Shown here: positions 29,246-38,342 of the stretch, piece after piece
Numbering within the stretch: the stretch's first letter is position 1
Layout: the number at the start of each line of letters is the position of its first letter
DNA from: Entomomonas asaccharolytica
Lineage (GTDB): Bacteria > Pseudomonadota > Gammaproteobacteria > Pseudomonadales > Pseudomonadaceae
Length of the DNA stretch: 64,000 nt
Direction: 5' to 3'
NCBI RefSeq assembly: GCF_016653615.1
Contig: NZ_CP067393.1
Location: forward strand, 124,001 to 188,000
Program-made: the position numbers and the translations under genes
The notes under the pieces: generated by a model
Databases searched by the model: none
What the model was told of the DNA's origin: nothing
What the model saw: only the letters and a program-made list of their open reading frames with translations

Positions 29246-29815
29246 TTAAAAAGCATAACTATAAAATAAAGAGTAATTATTGACACCCTGGTTAGGTTTT
29301 TTGATGCCTCCATTGGAGTAGTGCATAACCCGTACACCTAGTTTTTGTCTTTCTAAGAAGGTGATCCCTAATCCTAAACGGTCTTCAAAATTAAAGGCTG
29401 AGCCAAGTTTTTTATTAGAAACGCGCGTTCTTGAAAAAGCAGCCACCCCTATTGCCACTTCAATATAGGGCTTTATTTGACTATTTGTATTAAAGTTGTA
29501 AGTAAATACAGGAGCAACCGCAAGAGAGTGGTTGCCAGCCGCTGCATCTCCACCTTCCCAATAAGTATAGCCAAAATCCCAATAGCCTGATACATAACCT
29601 ACTGTAGAGTTAAGCCAATTTACATTCCACGGAGCAGCAATAGCAAAACGATAAGTCATATCCCCAGCATCTGTCGCCCCAACTGCAACCCCAGCGTTTA
29701 AGTGATAGGTAGTATTGTTGCTGATTTCTTTACTGGATGTAGAGTAATCTTGAGCAAGTGGTATAGTGGGTATGGTTAATAATATTGCAGTAATGACAGT
29801 ACTTATTGTCTTCAT
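29246..29815 (-). CDS. pagL: Lipid A 3-O-deacylase PagL
   Basis: Outer-membrane beta-barrel enzyme that removes the 3-O acyl chain of lipid A. The 189 residues start at the ATG at 29815, giving a proper signal peptide (MKTISTVITAILLTIPTIPLAQ). Alternating hydrophobic strands follow. The catalytic His-x-Ser-Asn pattern is in MHYSNGGIKKPNQGVN near residue 165, and the protein ends in the aromatic terminus FYSYAF that outer-membrane barrels need for BAM insertion. Together with lpxO at 53 kb it suggests active lipid A remodelling. Confidence 0.85.
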   Translation of the reverse strand: MKTISTVITAILLTIPTIPLAQDYSTSSKEISNNTTYHLNAGVAVGATDAGDMTYRFAIAAPWNVNWLNSTVGYVSGYWDFGYTYWEGGDAAAGNHSLAVAPVFTYNFNTNSQIKPYIEVAIGVAAFSRTRVSNKKLGSAFNFEDRLGLGITFLERQKLGVRVMHYSNGGIKKPNQGVNNYSLFYSYAF

Positions 29816-29940
29816 AAAAATAATCCTTATACCTAATCTATAAAAATAGCATTCACTCATTTCTAAGTGTGACAAAAGCATTAATTTATTTATAAAAAAA
29901 TGACGGCCTAGTGTTAACTGATGAGTAAACCAGTCTATGA

Positions 29941-29994
29941 TTGGTTCAAATTAATTATTATATACATTGCTGACAATAATTAATTGTAAACCAA
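29941..29994. repeat. Large imperfect AT-rich palindrome upstream of pagL
   Basis: TTGGTT (29941-29946) pairs with AACCAA (29989-29994), and AATTAATTATT (29949-29959) pairs with AATAATTAATT (29975-29985). The whole is a 54-base interrupted palindrome with a 15-base loop. It sits in a 318-base gap (29816-30133) in which I see no gene. No T run adjoins it, so it is not an ordinary terminator; it could be an operator or cruciform. Confidence 0.5.
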
Positions 29995-30133
29995 TACTAT
30001 TGTTTAATAAAAAGAAATATTTTTAGGACGAGTATAGATAAGCAAAATATGATTGATTTTTGATAAGTAGCATTCGTTAACAAGTGAGCAAATAATTATT
30101 GTTTATAGTAGCGAAGCTGAACAAAGTTATGCA

Positions 30134-30532
30134 TTACATAAGTAATTGAGAATTGTCACCTTCAAGAAATTGAGTAATAGCTTGTTGTGGACTTTCTGCT
30201 GTAATTATTGCTACTTGCGTATAGCCTCTACTGATTAAGTTTTTTTCTCTTAAGCTGTTGCCATACATTCCTAATAAAAAGCATACAACGATACCGAAGA
30301 CTGAGCCAATACCATTAATAATAGGTATTGCTTCTTCGATAGGCATGTCTTTCACAGCAGCACCTACAATAGTTTGTAGCAGAATTGAAATAATAAAAAG
30401 ACCAAAACCAAGCCACCATATTCTTTTGACAAATGTCCAAATAATACCAAAGAAAAATGCAGGCCAGGACCAACCTTGTTTAACAGCTTCATAAATGCCT
30501 AAAGAATTTTTGAAAATCTTGTAGTTATTCAT
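30134..30532 (-). CDS. DUF2628 membrane protein
   Basis: A 132-residue protein of the DUF2628 type: a short N-terminal segment (YKIFKNSLGIYEAVKQGWSWPAFFFGIIW) leads to two or three membrane helices (about 22-50 and 65-90), and a cytoplasmic tail that begins REKNLISRGYTQVAIITAES. The 'GWSWPAFFFG' pattern with a final 'RGY' tail is typical of the family. Function unknown. It lies between pagL and lysS, on the same strand as both. Confidence 0.8.
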   Translation of the reverse strand: MNNYKIFKNSLGIYEAVKQGWSWPAFFFGIIWTFVKRIWWLGFGLFIISILLQTIVGAAVKDMPIEEAIPIINGIGSVFGIVVCFLLGMYGNSLREKNLISRGYTQVAIITAESPQQAITQFLEGDNSQLLM

Positions 30533-30586
30533 TGTGTTGTCTCAAGATAAGTTGTTAATAACAAGAGTTTGTAAAAAGTATTTTAG

Positions 30587-30621
30587 CAACAATGGGCTAG
30601 GATGATATTAGCCCATTGTTG
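30587..30621. terminator. Terminator hairpin after lysS
   Basis: Perfect 13-base arms CAACAATGGGCTA (30587-30599) and TAGCCCATTGTTG (30609-30621) begin nine bases past the lysS stop on the minus strand. The minus-strand T run is a few bases removed; the plus-strand side has an immediate T-rich tract. Confidence 0.7.
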
Positions 30622-30629
30622 GATTTTTA

Positions 30630-32126
30630 TTATTTATCTAAAGGACGCATATGTGGGAATAAAATCACATCACGGATAGAAGGTGAATCAGTTAATAGCA
30701 TTACAAGTCGATCAATACCTATACCTTCCCCTGTGGTTGGTGGCATACCATATTCTAACGCATTAACAAAATCAGCATCATAATGCATGGCTTCATCATC
30801 GCCTGCATCTTTATCTTTTACTTGTTGCATAAAGCGTTCTGCTTGGTCTTCAGCGTCATTAAGCTCAGAGTAAGCATTTGCAATTTCACGGCCACCAATA
30901 AATAATTCAAAGCGATCTGTAACACTAGGATCTTCATCATTACGACGGGCTAAAGGTGATACTTCAAATGGATATTGGGTAATAAAGGTAGGTTGTTCAA
31001 GTTTATGTTCTACTAACTCTTCAAAAATCATTGTTTGTAGTTTACCTAAACCTTCATAACCTTTAACATCGGCGCCTGCTTTTTTCGCAATAGCACGTGC
31101 TTTTTCAATATCTTTTAGATCGTCAGTGGTAATTTCTGGATTATATTTTAAGATCGAGTCAAACACAGATAAACGAGCGAATGGTTCGCCAAAATGGAAT
31201 ACTTTACCTTGGTAAGGCACATCTGTGCTACCTAATACTAATAAAGCAAGTTCACTGAATAACTCTTCTGTTAAATCCATATTGTCTTCATAGTCAGCGT
31301 AAGCTTGATACCATTCAATCATGGTAAATTCTGGATTATGACGAGTAGAAACTCCTTCATTGCGGAAGTTACGGTTAATTTCAAATACCTTCTCAAAGCC
31401 ACCTACTACTAGACGCTTTAGATATAACTCTGGCGCTATACGTAAGAACATGTCCATAGCTAAGGCATTATGATGTGTTTGGAAAGGTTTAGCTGCTGCA
31501 CCACCTGGAATGGTTTGCAACATTGGTGTTTCTACTTCGATAAAATCACGGTCTATTAAAAACTTACGAATATGACTAATAATTTTTGAGCGTGTTTTAA
31601 AAACATTACGTACTTCGTCATTAACAATTAGATCTACATAACGTTGCCGATAGCGCATTTCTGTATCGGTTAAACCATGATGTTTATCAGGTAATGGGCG
31701 TAATGATTTGGTTAATAGACGAACATCTTGCAAATGAATAAATAAATCACCTTTATTGGAGCGAGATAGATAACCTTGTGCACCAATAATATCTCCAAGA
31801 TCCCACGTTTTAATATCTGCAAGGGTTTGTTCTGGTAAATTTTTACGGTCAACGTACAGTTGAATACGACTGGTCATATCCTGTACCACTAAAAAAGCAC
31901 CGCGATTTAACATTAAACGACCAGCGATTTTGATCTGTTTTTTATCAGCTTCTAATGTTTCCTTATCTTTACCTTCTCCAAAGGCTAATAGATCAGTAAT
32001 ATAGCTATTACGACGAAAATCATTAGGGAAAGCAACTGAATGCTTATCACGTAAAGCAGCTAATTTTTCTTTACGTTGTGCGATCAGCTTGTTTTCATCC
32101 TGCTGTTGTATGGTCTGTTCAGTCAT
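30630..32126 (-). CDS. lysS: Lysine--tRNA ligase (class II)
   Basis: Charges tRNA-Lys. The 498 residues match class II LysRS. An N-terminal OB-fold anticodon domain (about 60-150; [12 protein letters not shown]) precedes the catalytic core. Motif 2 is [23 protein letters not shown] near 263, and motif 3 is [24 protein letters not shown] near the C terminus. It is 26 bases after prfB on the same strand, the classical prfB-lysS operon. Confidence 0.97.
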   Translation of the reverse strand: MTEQTIQQQDENKLIAQRKEKLAALRDKHSVAFPNDFRRNSYITDLLAFGEGKDKETLEADKKQIKIAGRLMLNRGAFLVVQDMTSRIQLYVDRKNLPEQTLADIKTWDLGDIIGAQGYLSRSNKGDLFIHLQDVRLLTKSLRPLPDKHHGLTDTEMRYRQRYVDLIVNDEVRNVFKTRSKIISHIRKFLIDRDFIEVETPMLQTIPGGAAAKPFQTHHNALAMDMFLRIAPELYLKRLVVGGFEKVFEINRNFRNEGVSTRHNPEFTMIEWYQAYADYEDNMDLTEELFSELALLVLGSTDVPYQGKVFHFGEPFARLSVFDSILKYNPEITTDDLKDIEKARAIAKKAGADVKGYEGLGKLQTMIFEELVEHKLEQPTFITQYPFEVSPLARRNDEDPSVTDRFELFIGGREIANAYSELNDAEDQAERFMQQVKDKDAGDDEAMHYDADFVNALEYGMPPTTGEGIGIDRLVMLLTDSPSIRDVILFPHMRPLDK

Positions 32127-32152
32127 ATTGTTTCTCGTTTATATCGCTTAAA

Positions 32153-33248
32153 TTAGAGGCCTTGTTTTAAACTTGCTTCTATAAATTTGTCTAAATCACC
32201 GTCTAGTACGGCATCACAGTTAGTATTTTCAATACCAGTTCGTAAATCTTTAATACGTGATTGGTCAAGTACATAAGAGCGAATTTGACTACCCCAACCA
32301 ATATCGGATTTAGAATCTTCTAATGCTTGTGCAGCAGCATTACGTTTTTGCATTTCAAGTTCATACAACTTGGCACGAAGCATTTTCATGGCATGGTCTT
32401 TATTAGCATGTTGCGAGCGTTCGTTTTGACAGCTTACTACGGTATTTGTAGGAAGATGGGTAATACGTACCGCTGAGTCGGTGGTATTAACGTGCTGTCC
32501 GCCTGCACCAGAGGAACGGTAAGTATCAATTCGTAAATCTGCAGGATTAATATCAATTTCGATGTTATCATCAATTTCAGGTGAAACGAATACGGCTGCA
32601 AAAGAGGTATGACGACGATTACCAGAGTCAAAAGGGCTTTTTCTTACGAGACGATGTACACCTATTTCTGTGCGTAACCAACCAAATACATATTCACCTT
32701 CAATATGAATGGTGGCAGATTTAATACCAGCCACTTCACCTGCCGATAGTTCAACAATTTGAGCCTTAAAGCCATGACTATCAGCCCAACGTAGGTACAT
32801 ACGTAATAGCATATTGGCCCAGTCTTGCGCTTCAGTACCGCCTGAACCTGATTGAATATCCAGATAAGCATTATTAGCATCCATTTCACCACTAAACATA
32901 CGGCGAAACTCAAGTGCTTCCATAACACTATTTAAGCGATTTACTTCTTTTTCTATATCTGCAACCGCTGCTTCATCATCTTCTTCCACAGCCATTTCTA
33001 ATAGGTCTTTGGCATCGGCTAGACCATTAGTCATTTCATCTATGGTAGCTACGACTTGCTCTAATTGTGAACGCTCTTTACCTAAACCTTGTGCCTGTTC
33101 AGGATTATTCCAAATGGCAGGGTCTTCTAATTCTCTGGTGACTTCAATTAAGCGATCTTTTTTAAGATCGTAGTCAAAGATACCCCCGAATAGCTTCGGT
33201 GCGTTCTGTTAAATCTTTAATTGTATTTAAAATAGGGTTAATTTCCAT
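32153..33248 (-). CDS. prfB: Peptide chain release factor 2 (programmed +1 frameshift)
   Basis: Recognises UGA and UAA stop codons. The gene must be read in two parts: an ATG at 33248 opens 24 codons ending in CGG GGG TAT CTT, then TGA at 33176-33174. A +1 shift (skipping the T at 33176) continues as Asp-Tyr-Asp to the stop at 32153, giving about 364 residues, normal for RF2. The specificity-determining SPF motif is seen in [15 protein letters not shown]. The catalytic GGQ is in [20 protein letters not shown]. It is autoregulated by the frameshift and co-transcribed with lysS. Confidence 0.97.
33173..33187 (-). promoter_or_regulatory. prfB programmed frameshift site
   Basis: On the minus strand GGGGG (33187-33183) acts as the internal Shine-Dalgarno-like stimulator, TAT follows, then the slippery CTT and the in-frame TGA with C after it (33176-33173). 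Spacing is identical to the classical prfB site, so low RF2 promotes the shift. Confidence 0.95.
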
Positions 33249-33360
33249 CACAAAACCTATTAATATAACCGTGTGAAAACTGATTATTATAACTGGTTTA
33301 TAAGGGAATTAGTTAATTGAATATGGATATTTTATTGTAGAAGGAATAATAAATAGATCC

Positions 33361-33392
33361 AATAGCCCTTAATTGGGTGGTTAAGGGCTATT
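33361..33392 (-). terminator. Terminator hairpin after fumC
   Basis: Perfect 12-base arms AATAGCCCTTAA (33361-33372) and TTAAGGGCTATT (33381-33392), starting nine bases past the fumC stop on the minus strand, followed there by a T/A-rich tract. Confidence 0.7.
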
Positions 33393-33400
33393 AAGCTATT

Positions 33401-34804
33401 TTAGCTTCTATTTAAATTAGTCATCGCTAATGGATCAACCCATTTATCGAAATCTTCTGCTGATACTAGCTTTAATTCTAAAGCGACTTGTTTTAAGCTT
33501 TTGTTTTCTTTATGTGCTGTTTTTGCAATAAGAGCAGCTTTGTCATAACCAACATGTTTATTAAGTGCTGTGACTAGCATTAGATTATTTTCTAAATGCT
33601 TTTTAATAACTGGTAAATTAGGTTCAATACCTACTGCACAATGTTCATTAAACGATAAACAAGCATCAGATAATAGATCAATACTTTCTAATACATTATG
33701 CACCATAACAGGTTTATAAACATTTAATTCAAAATTACCTTGGCTACCTGCAAAGGCCACAGTTGCATCGTTACCAAATACTTGCGCACATACCATGGTT
33801 AAGGCCTCGCATTGGGTAGGGTTTACTTTGCCAGGCATAATAGAAGAACCAGGTTCATTTTCTGGAATAAGGATTTCGCCTATACCACAGCGAGGGCCAC
33901 TGGCTAACCAACGAACATCATTCGCTATTTTTAATAAGGCACCTGCTAAGGTTCTTAATGCAGCAGAAACATTAACTAACGCATCATGAGCCGCTAAAGA
34001 AAAGAATTTATTTTTAGATGAAATAAAAGGATGTCCTGTAAGTTCTGCAATATTGGCAGCACAACGATCGCCAAATTGTGGATGAGCATTTAAACCTGTA
34101 CCAACAGCAGTACCACCAATGGCTAAACTATAAACACCTTGTAGAGTGTTTTTTACAGTATCTAAAGCAAAGTCAATTTGCGCTACCCAGCTACTAATTT
34201 CTTGACCTAATGTTATAGGGGTCGCGTCTTGTAAATGGGTTCTACCTGTTTTAACCACTTCTCTGTATTGTTCACTTTTTTTCTGTAGTGTATCTCTTAA
34301 TTGGCTAACATCAGGGAAAAGTCTATTAAACAACTCTAGCACAACAGCAATATGCATAGCGGTTGGAAATGTATCATTGGAAGATTGGCCACAATTTACA
34401 TGGTCATTGGGATGAACTACTTTTTTATCACCAATTTGCCCACCTAGAATTTCTACCGCACGATTAGCAATGACCTCATTGCCATTCATATTGGATTGAG
34501 TACCAGAGCCCGTTTGAAATACTACAAGGGGAAAGTTATCATTTAATTTACCAGCAATAACATCATCAGCTGCTTTGGCAATGGCATTTGCTATATCGGT
34601 AGGTATTTCACCGAGGTCTCTATTTGCTAAGGCTGCGGATTTTTTTAGAATACCAAATGAGTGAATAATAATAGGGTGCATTTTAAAGCGATCAACACCT
34701 ATTTTAAAATTATGGATAGAGCGTTCGGTTTGTGCTCCCCAATATTTGTCGGCAGGTACATCAATTTCACCCATTGAATCATATTCTTTGCGTATATTAC
34801 TCAT
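33401..34804 (-). CDS. fumC: Class II fumarate hydratase (iron-independent)
   Basis: Converts fumarate to malate in the TCA cycle without an Fe-S cluster. The 467 residues match FumC. Motifs are [18 protein letters not shown] (about 98), the signature [16 protein letters not shown] (about 318), and the catalytic [11 protein letters not shown] (about 139). Paralogous to aspA at 5.9 kb but clearly FumC by N terminus ([21 protein letters not shown]). The class II enzyme spares iron, fitting its position upstream of and divergent from a Fur-controlled sRNA. Confidence 0.96.
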   Translation of the reverse strand: MSNIRKEYDSMGEIDVPADKYWGAQTERSIHNFKIGVDRFKMHPIIIHSFGILKKSAALANRDLGEIPTDIANAIAKAADDVIAGKLNDNFPLVVFQTGSGTQSNMNGNEVIANRAVEILGGQIGDKKVVHPNDHVNCGQSSNDTFPTAMHIAVVLELFNRLFPDVSQLRDTLQKKSEQYREVVKTGRTHLQDATPITLGQEISSWVAQIDFALDTVKNTLQGVYSLAIGGTAVGTGLNAHPQFGDRCAANIAELTGHPFISSKNKFFSLAAHDALVNVSAALRTLAGALLKIANDVRWLASGPRCGIGEILIPENEPGSSIMPGKVNPTQCEALTMVCAQVFGNDATVAFAGSQGNFELNVYKPVMVHNVLESIDLLSDACLSFNEHCAVGIEPNLPVIKKHLENNLMLVTALNKHVGYDKAALIAKTAHKENKSLKQVALELKLVSAEDFDKWVDPLAMTNLNRS

Positions 34805-34945
34805 AACTTACCCTTTATTTAGAACAAATTTAATTATTGTTGATTGGATAAACTAAAAACTAGCAGAGTTCAATTTATTTCCCACATGGTATAAGAGATA
34901 TTAGTCTAAGGATAGACTGTAATTGTTTATAACAATTGTTCAAGT

Positions 34946-35023
34946 TTTTTATACGTTGTTGGCCAGCTTAGCAGTATAGTGATACTGTTTTCAGCCATTC
35001 AGCTTGTCTAAAAAAACTTTGGA
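34946..35023. repeat. Dispersed intergenic repeat, copy B
   Basis: The core TTTTTATACGTTGTTG (34946 on) and TTTTCAGCCATTCAGCTTGTC (to about 35009) followed by TAAAAAA match copies A and C with similar internal spacing. The terminal inverted repeats seen in the other two are not clear here, so this copy may be decayed or partial. It lies between fumC and the sRNA promoter. Confidence 0.55.
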
Positions 35024-35088
35024 AATAAATATATTACTTTAGATAATTTAGTTTATTTGAAAGATATATTAATTATTTTAAAAATTAC

Positions 35089-35117
35089 TTGCAAATGATA
35101 ATTATTATCGTTAATAT
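35089..35117 (+). promoter_or_regulatory. Fur-box promoter of the PrrF-like sRNA
   Basis: A -35 element TTGCAA (35089-35094) and a -10 element TAATAT (35112-35117) are 17 bases apart. Overlapping them at 35091-35109 is GCAAATGATAATTATTATC, which by my count matches 16 of 19 positions of the classical Fur box. Iron-loaded Fur bound here would block RNA polymerase, so the downstream RNA should be made under iron limitation. Confidence 0.85.
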
Positions 35118-35123
35118 ATAACC

Positions 35124-35243
35124 AAGTTGATCGCAAGATTAACTGACAAGTCAAAGCGTTCGATCTGCTGTATAAGATTGTTTGGTTTGTCTCCTCATCA
35201 GGCTAATCACGGTTTCTACCCAGCTTTTGCTGGGTATTTTTTT
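35124..35243 (+). ncRNA. prrF: PrrF-like iron-responsive small RNA
   Basis: Predicted sRNA of about 120 nt. Transcription should start near 35124, seven bases past the -10. The 5' end folds at once into an 8-bp stem (35125-35132 with 35137-35144) closed by the GNRA tetraloop GCAA, as in Pseudomonas PrrF RNAs. A largely unpaired, pyrimidine-rich stretch follows, with TTTGTCTCCTCATCAGG and CTAATCACGG (about 35186-35212), which resembles the conserved target-pairing core of PrrF as I remember it. A strong intrinsic terminator ends it. It contains no plausible ORF. PrrF RNAs repress mRNAs for iron-rich proteins with Hfq. Lower certainty attaches to exact ends. Confidence 0.82.
35218..35243 (+). 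terminator. Rho-independent terminator of the PrrF-like sRNA
   Basis: Perfect arms ACCCAGC (35218-35224) and GCTGGGT (35229-35235), loop TTTT, then A and seven T residues. It is 16 bases from the convergent aroE stop. Confidence 0.9.
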
Positions 35244-35259
35244 GTCAATTAATATAGCC

Positions 35260-36081
35260 TTAGTCTCTCATAAGTTGCTGACGAAGAAATTTTAAAACGG
35301 TATCTGTTTTAGGTTGTACGCCTCGCCACAGGGAAAAGGCTTCAGCTGCTTGCTCTACTAACATTCCTAAACCATCCATTGTTTTAGCAGCACCATTTTT
35401 TTTGCCCCATTGGCAAAATACGGTTGGCTCTTTACTGTACATCATGTCATAACAAATAGTTTTTTTAGGTTGAATAAGTTGTGGATTGATATTAGGTAAT
35501 TCATTACTAAGGCTGGCAGAAGTGGCATTAATAATTAAATCAACAGTTTCTGTTATGGTTTCGTAACTATGAGCGCTGATATAGCCTAGATGTTTAGTAA
35601 GCCCAACCAATGTTTCAGCTTTATTTAAGGTGCGGTTGGCTATTAAGAGATGTTGTGGTTGTTCATTGAGGATAGGTTCAATAACACCACGCGCAGCACC
35701 ACCTGCACCTAATAATAAGATGGTTTTACCTTTTAGATTAATACCAGCATTTTTTAGGTCACGTACTAATCCAACACCATCTGTATTATCACCAAGCAAA
35801 GAACCATCGGCTAACTTCTTTAAGGTATTAACTGCCCCTGCTAACTGCGCTCTGGGTGTTAGCTCATTGGCTATGTGATAAGCTTCTTGTTTAAAGGGAA
35901 CAGTAATATTACAACCTTGACCTATTTCAAAAAACTTTTTAAGCGCTGTTGCAAAGCCATCGATAGGTGCAAGAATCGGCTCATAAATTATTTTTTGATT
36001 GGTCTGTTGTGCGAATAATCGATGAATAATAGGAGATTTACTGTGAGCTATAGGGTTACCGAAAACAGCATAGTGGTCCAT
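35260..36081 (-). CDS. aroE: Shikimate dehydrogenase
   Basis: NADPH-dependent reduction of 3-dehydroshikimate in the shikimate pathway. The 273 residues match AroE. The substrate-binding N terminus is [20 protein letters not shown]. The catalytic Lys is in [11 protein letters not shown] (near 66) and the Asp in [13 protein letters not shown] (near 103). The nucleotide-binding loop is [13 protein letters not shown] and the dinucleotide 2'-phosphate site is ANRTLNKAE. It is 19 bases after hemF on the same strand; hemF-aroE is the pseudomonad order. Confidence 0.96.
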   Translation of the reverse strand: MDHYAVFGNPIAHSKSPIIHRLFAQQTNQKIIYEPILAPIDGFATALKKFFEIGQGCNITVPFKQEAYHIANELTPRAQLAGAVNTLKKLADGSLLGDNTDGVGLVRDLKNAGINLKGKTILLLGAGGAARGVIEPILNEQPQHLLIANRTLNKAETLVGLTKHLGYISAHSYETITETVDLIINATSASLSNELPNINPQLIQPKKTICYDMMYSKEPTVFCQWGKKNGAAKTMDGLGMLVEQAAEAFSLWRGVQPKTDTVLKFLRQQLMRD

Positions 36082-36100
36082 TTACAAATTCACTCTTAAA

Positions 36101-37027
<927 letters not shown>

Positions 37028-37151
37028 TTATAGTGGCTGTATGCATAGGCTTGCATATTCTTTATTGGGTTGGAGTATATCATTTATCTTGTTGATATAA
37101 ACTTAGTAATCTGTATTAGATGGATAGAAAATAGTAATTTCAAGAATATAA

Positions 37152-37424
37152 TCAGTAGTAAGAATCTTTAAATTGTTGTTTTAGCTGCTTTGCGCAGCGA
37201 ATAATATCTCTACGGTTACCAGCAATTGCATCTAGTTGGAGGGCAATTTCTCTTAATTCAATGGTTATATCATAGTGAGGATAAGATGCTTGGTAATGAA
37301 AGCCTCTGTGAGGAATTTCTAAACATCTAGCAAAATTATGTAATTCTTCTAATGTGTCAGCGACTAGATGACACCAAAATTTACCCCGATGGGGTACACG
37401 TACATTATCTACATAGATAGCCAT
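37152..37424 (-). CDS. DUF4031 family protein
   Basis: A 90-residue protein of the DUF4031 family, small soluble proteins of unknown function. The start at 37424 (MAIYVDNVRVPHRGKFWCHL) gives the family N terminus; a longer in-frame start would add nine hydrophobic residues (MINCCWLIY). The conserved core is HLVADTLEELHNFARCLEIP with GFHYQASYPHYDI. It lies between hemF and an AlkD-like gene with its own spacing, so it may be transcribed alone. Confidence 0.75.
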   Translation of the reverse strand: MAIYVDNVRVPHRGKFWCHLVADTLEELHNFARCLEIPHRGFHYQASYPHYDITIELREIALQLDAIAGNRRDIIRCAKQLKQQFKDSYY

Positions 37425-37537
37425 ATAAATCAGCCAACAACAGTTAATCACAATTTAAATAAAATTTACTCTAATAAATCTATATAAGGGTATTTATTAT
37501 ATATTTAAACTTAAAATGATTATTTTAACTACTAGTT

Positions 37538-38266
37538 TTATTTAGCCATAGCTTGCGCTTTGAGTTCAGTGGGCATTTTTTCAATAGCGTAACGCAGTGC
37601 TGTACGTGGCATTGTTGATTTATTGGCCATTATATATGCAAATACAGCTTGTAGATGTGTTTGGCTAGCGACTTTTAATAGCCAACCATAACCTTTTTGT
37701 ACCATGTCATCTTTATCAATTAATAATGTATCAGTAATGGTAAAAATATTGTCTAAGAAAAGCCCTTTTCTAGCAGGAATAATTAAGGTTACTGCGGCTC
37801 CGCGTTTTACCCATCGATTAGCAGAGTGTGTCCAGTTATTGAGTTGCTGAATATAATCTGGGTACATTTCAATAAAAGTACCAATGGTATGGTTGCAGAG
37901 TGTATCGCATGTGGCCCAGTTATTAACATAATTGTTTAGCCACTTTTCAAAAACTTTAAAATCATTGGGTTGATAATCTTTATGTAAATAATAGGAGAGA
38001 TTACAGGCTATTATTGATTCTTCAATATAGTCAGATTGCCAAAGTTTTTCACATAATTTAAAAATTTGTTGTTTGGGATAGTCTTTAATTTGTTTAAATA
38101 AATCCTTACTGATTTTTCGTACTATAGCTGTTTTAACACCATAAGCAGTAATTGTTTCTTTAAAGAATCGTTGGCTATTTACTTGGGTATGCTGGTCAGC
38201 ATTATTTTTTAATTGCTGTTGAATATCTATTATGAGCTTACTTAAATTTAGATTATTAGTAGTCAT
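37538..38266 (-). CDS. DNA alkylation repair protein (AlkD-like HEAT-repeat)
   Basis: A 242-residue AlkD-like protein made of HEAT-like helices, a family of DNA glycosylases for N3- and N7-alkylated purines. Family landmarks are NWATCDTLCNH (about 131), the WVKRGAAVTLIIPAR block (about 167) and VQKGYGWLLKVAS (about 205). The catalytic Asp of AlkD corresponds to the WATCD aspartate. It sits 76 bases after the orphan HsdR-like gene on the same strand, in a small block of DNA-acting genes. Confidence 0.85.
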   Translation of the reverse strand: MTTNNLNLSKLIIDIQQQLKNNADQHTQVNSQRFFKETITAYGVKTAIVRKISKDLFKQIKDYPKQQIFKLCEKLWQSDYIEESIIACNLSYYLHKDYQPNDFKVFEKWLNNYVNNWATCDTLCNHTIGTFIEMYPDYIQQLNNWTHSANRWVKRGAAVTLIIPARKGLFLDNIFTITDTLLIDKDDMVQKGYGWLLKVASQTHLQAVFAYIMANKSTMPRTALRYAIEKMPTELKAQAMAK

Positions 38267-38342
38267 TGTTATCCCTCAACTTAGCTTGTAAATGATTATA
38301 AAACAGTAAATAGTGTGCTTATACTGAGTTGGCGCTATTAAG

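Noticed and set aside
29882-30133. Possible tRNA or sRNA in the gap upstream of pagL
   Set aside because: No cloverleaf, no promoter-terminator pair; only the AT-rich palindrome is supportable.
32437-32928. Two minus-strand frames inside prfB
   Set aside because: Their products are low-quality hydrophobic strings and the RF2 frame explains the same bases with catalytic motifs.
32153-33248. prfB looks broken by an in-frame TGA
   Set aside because: The stop is the conserved programmed +1 frameshift site with its GGGGG stimulator, so the gene is intact and not a pseudogene.
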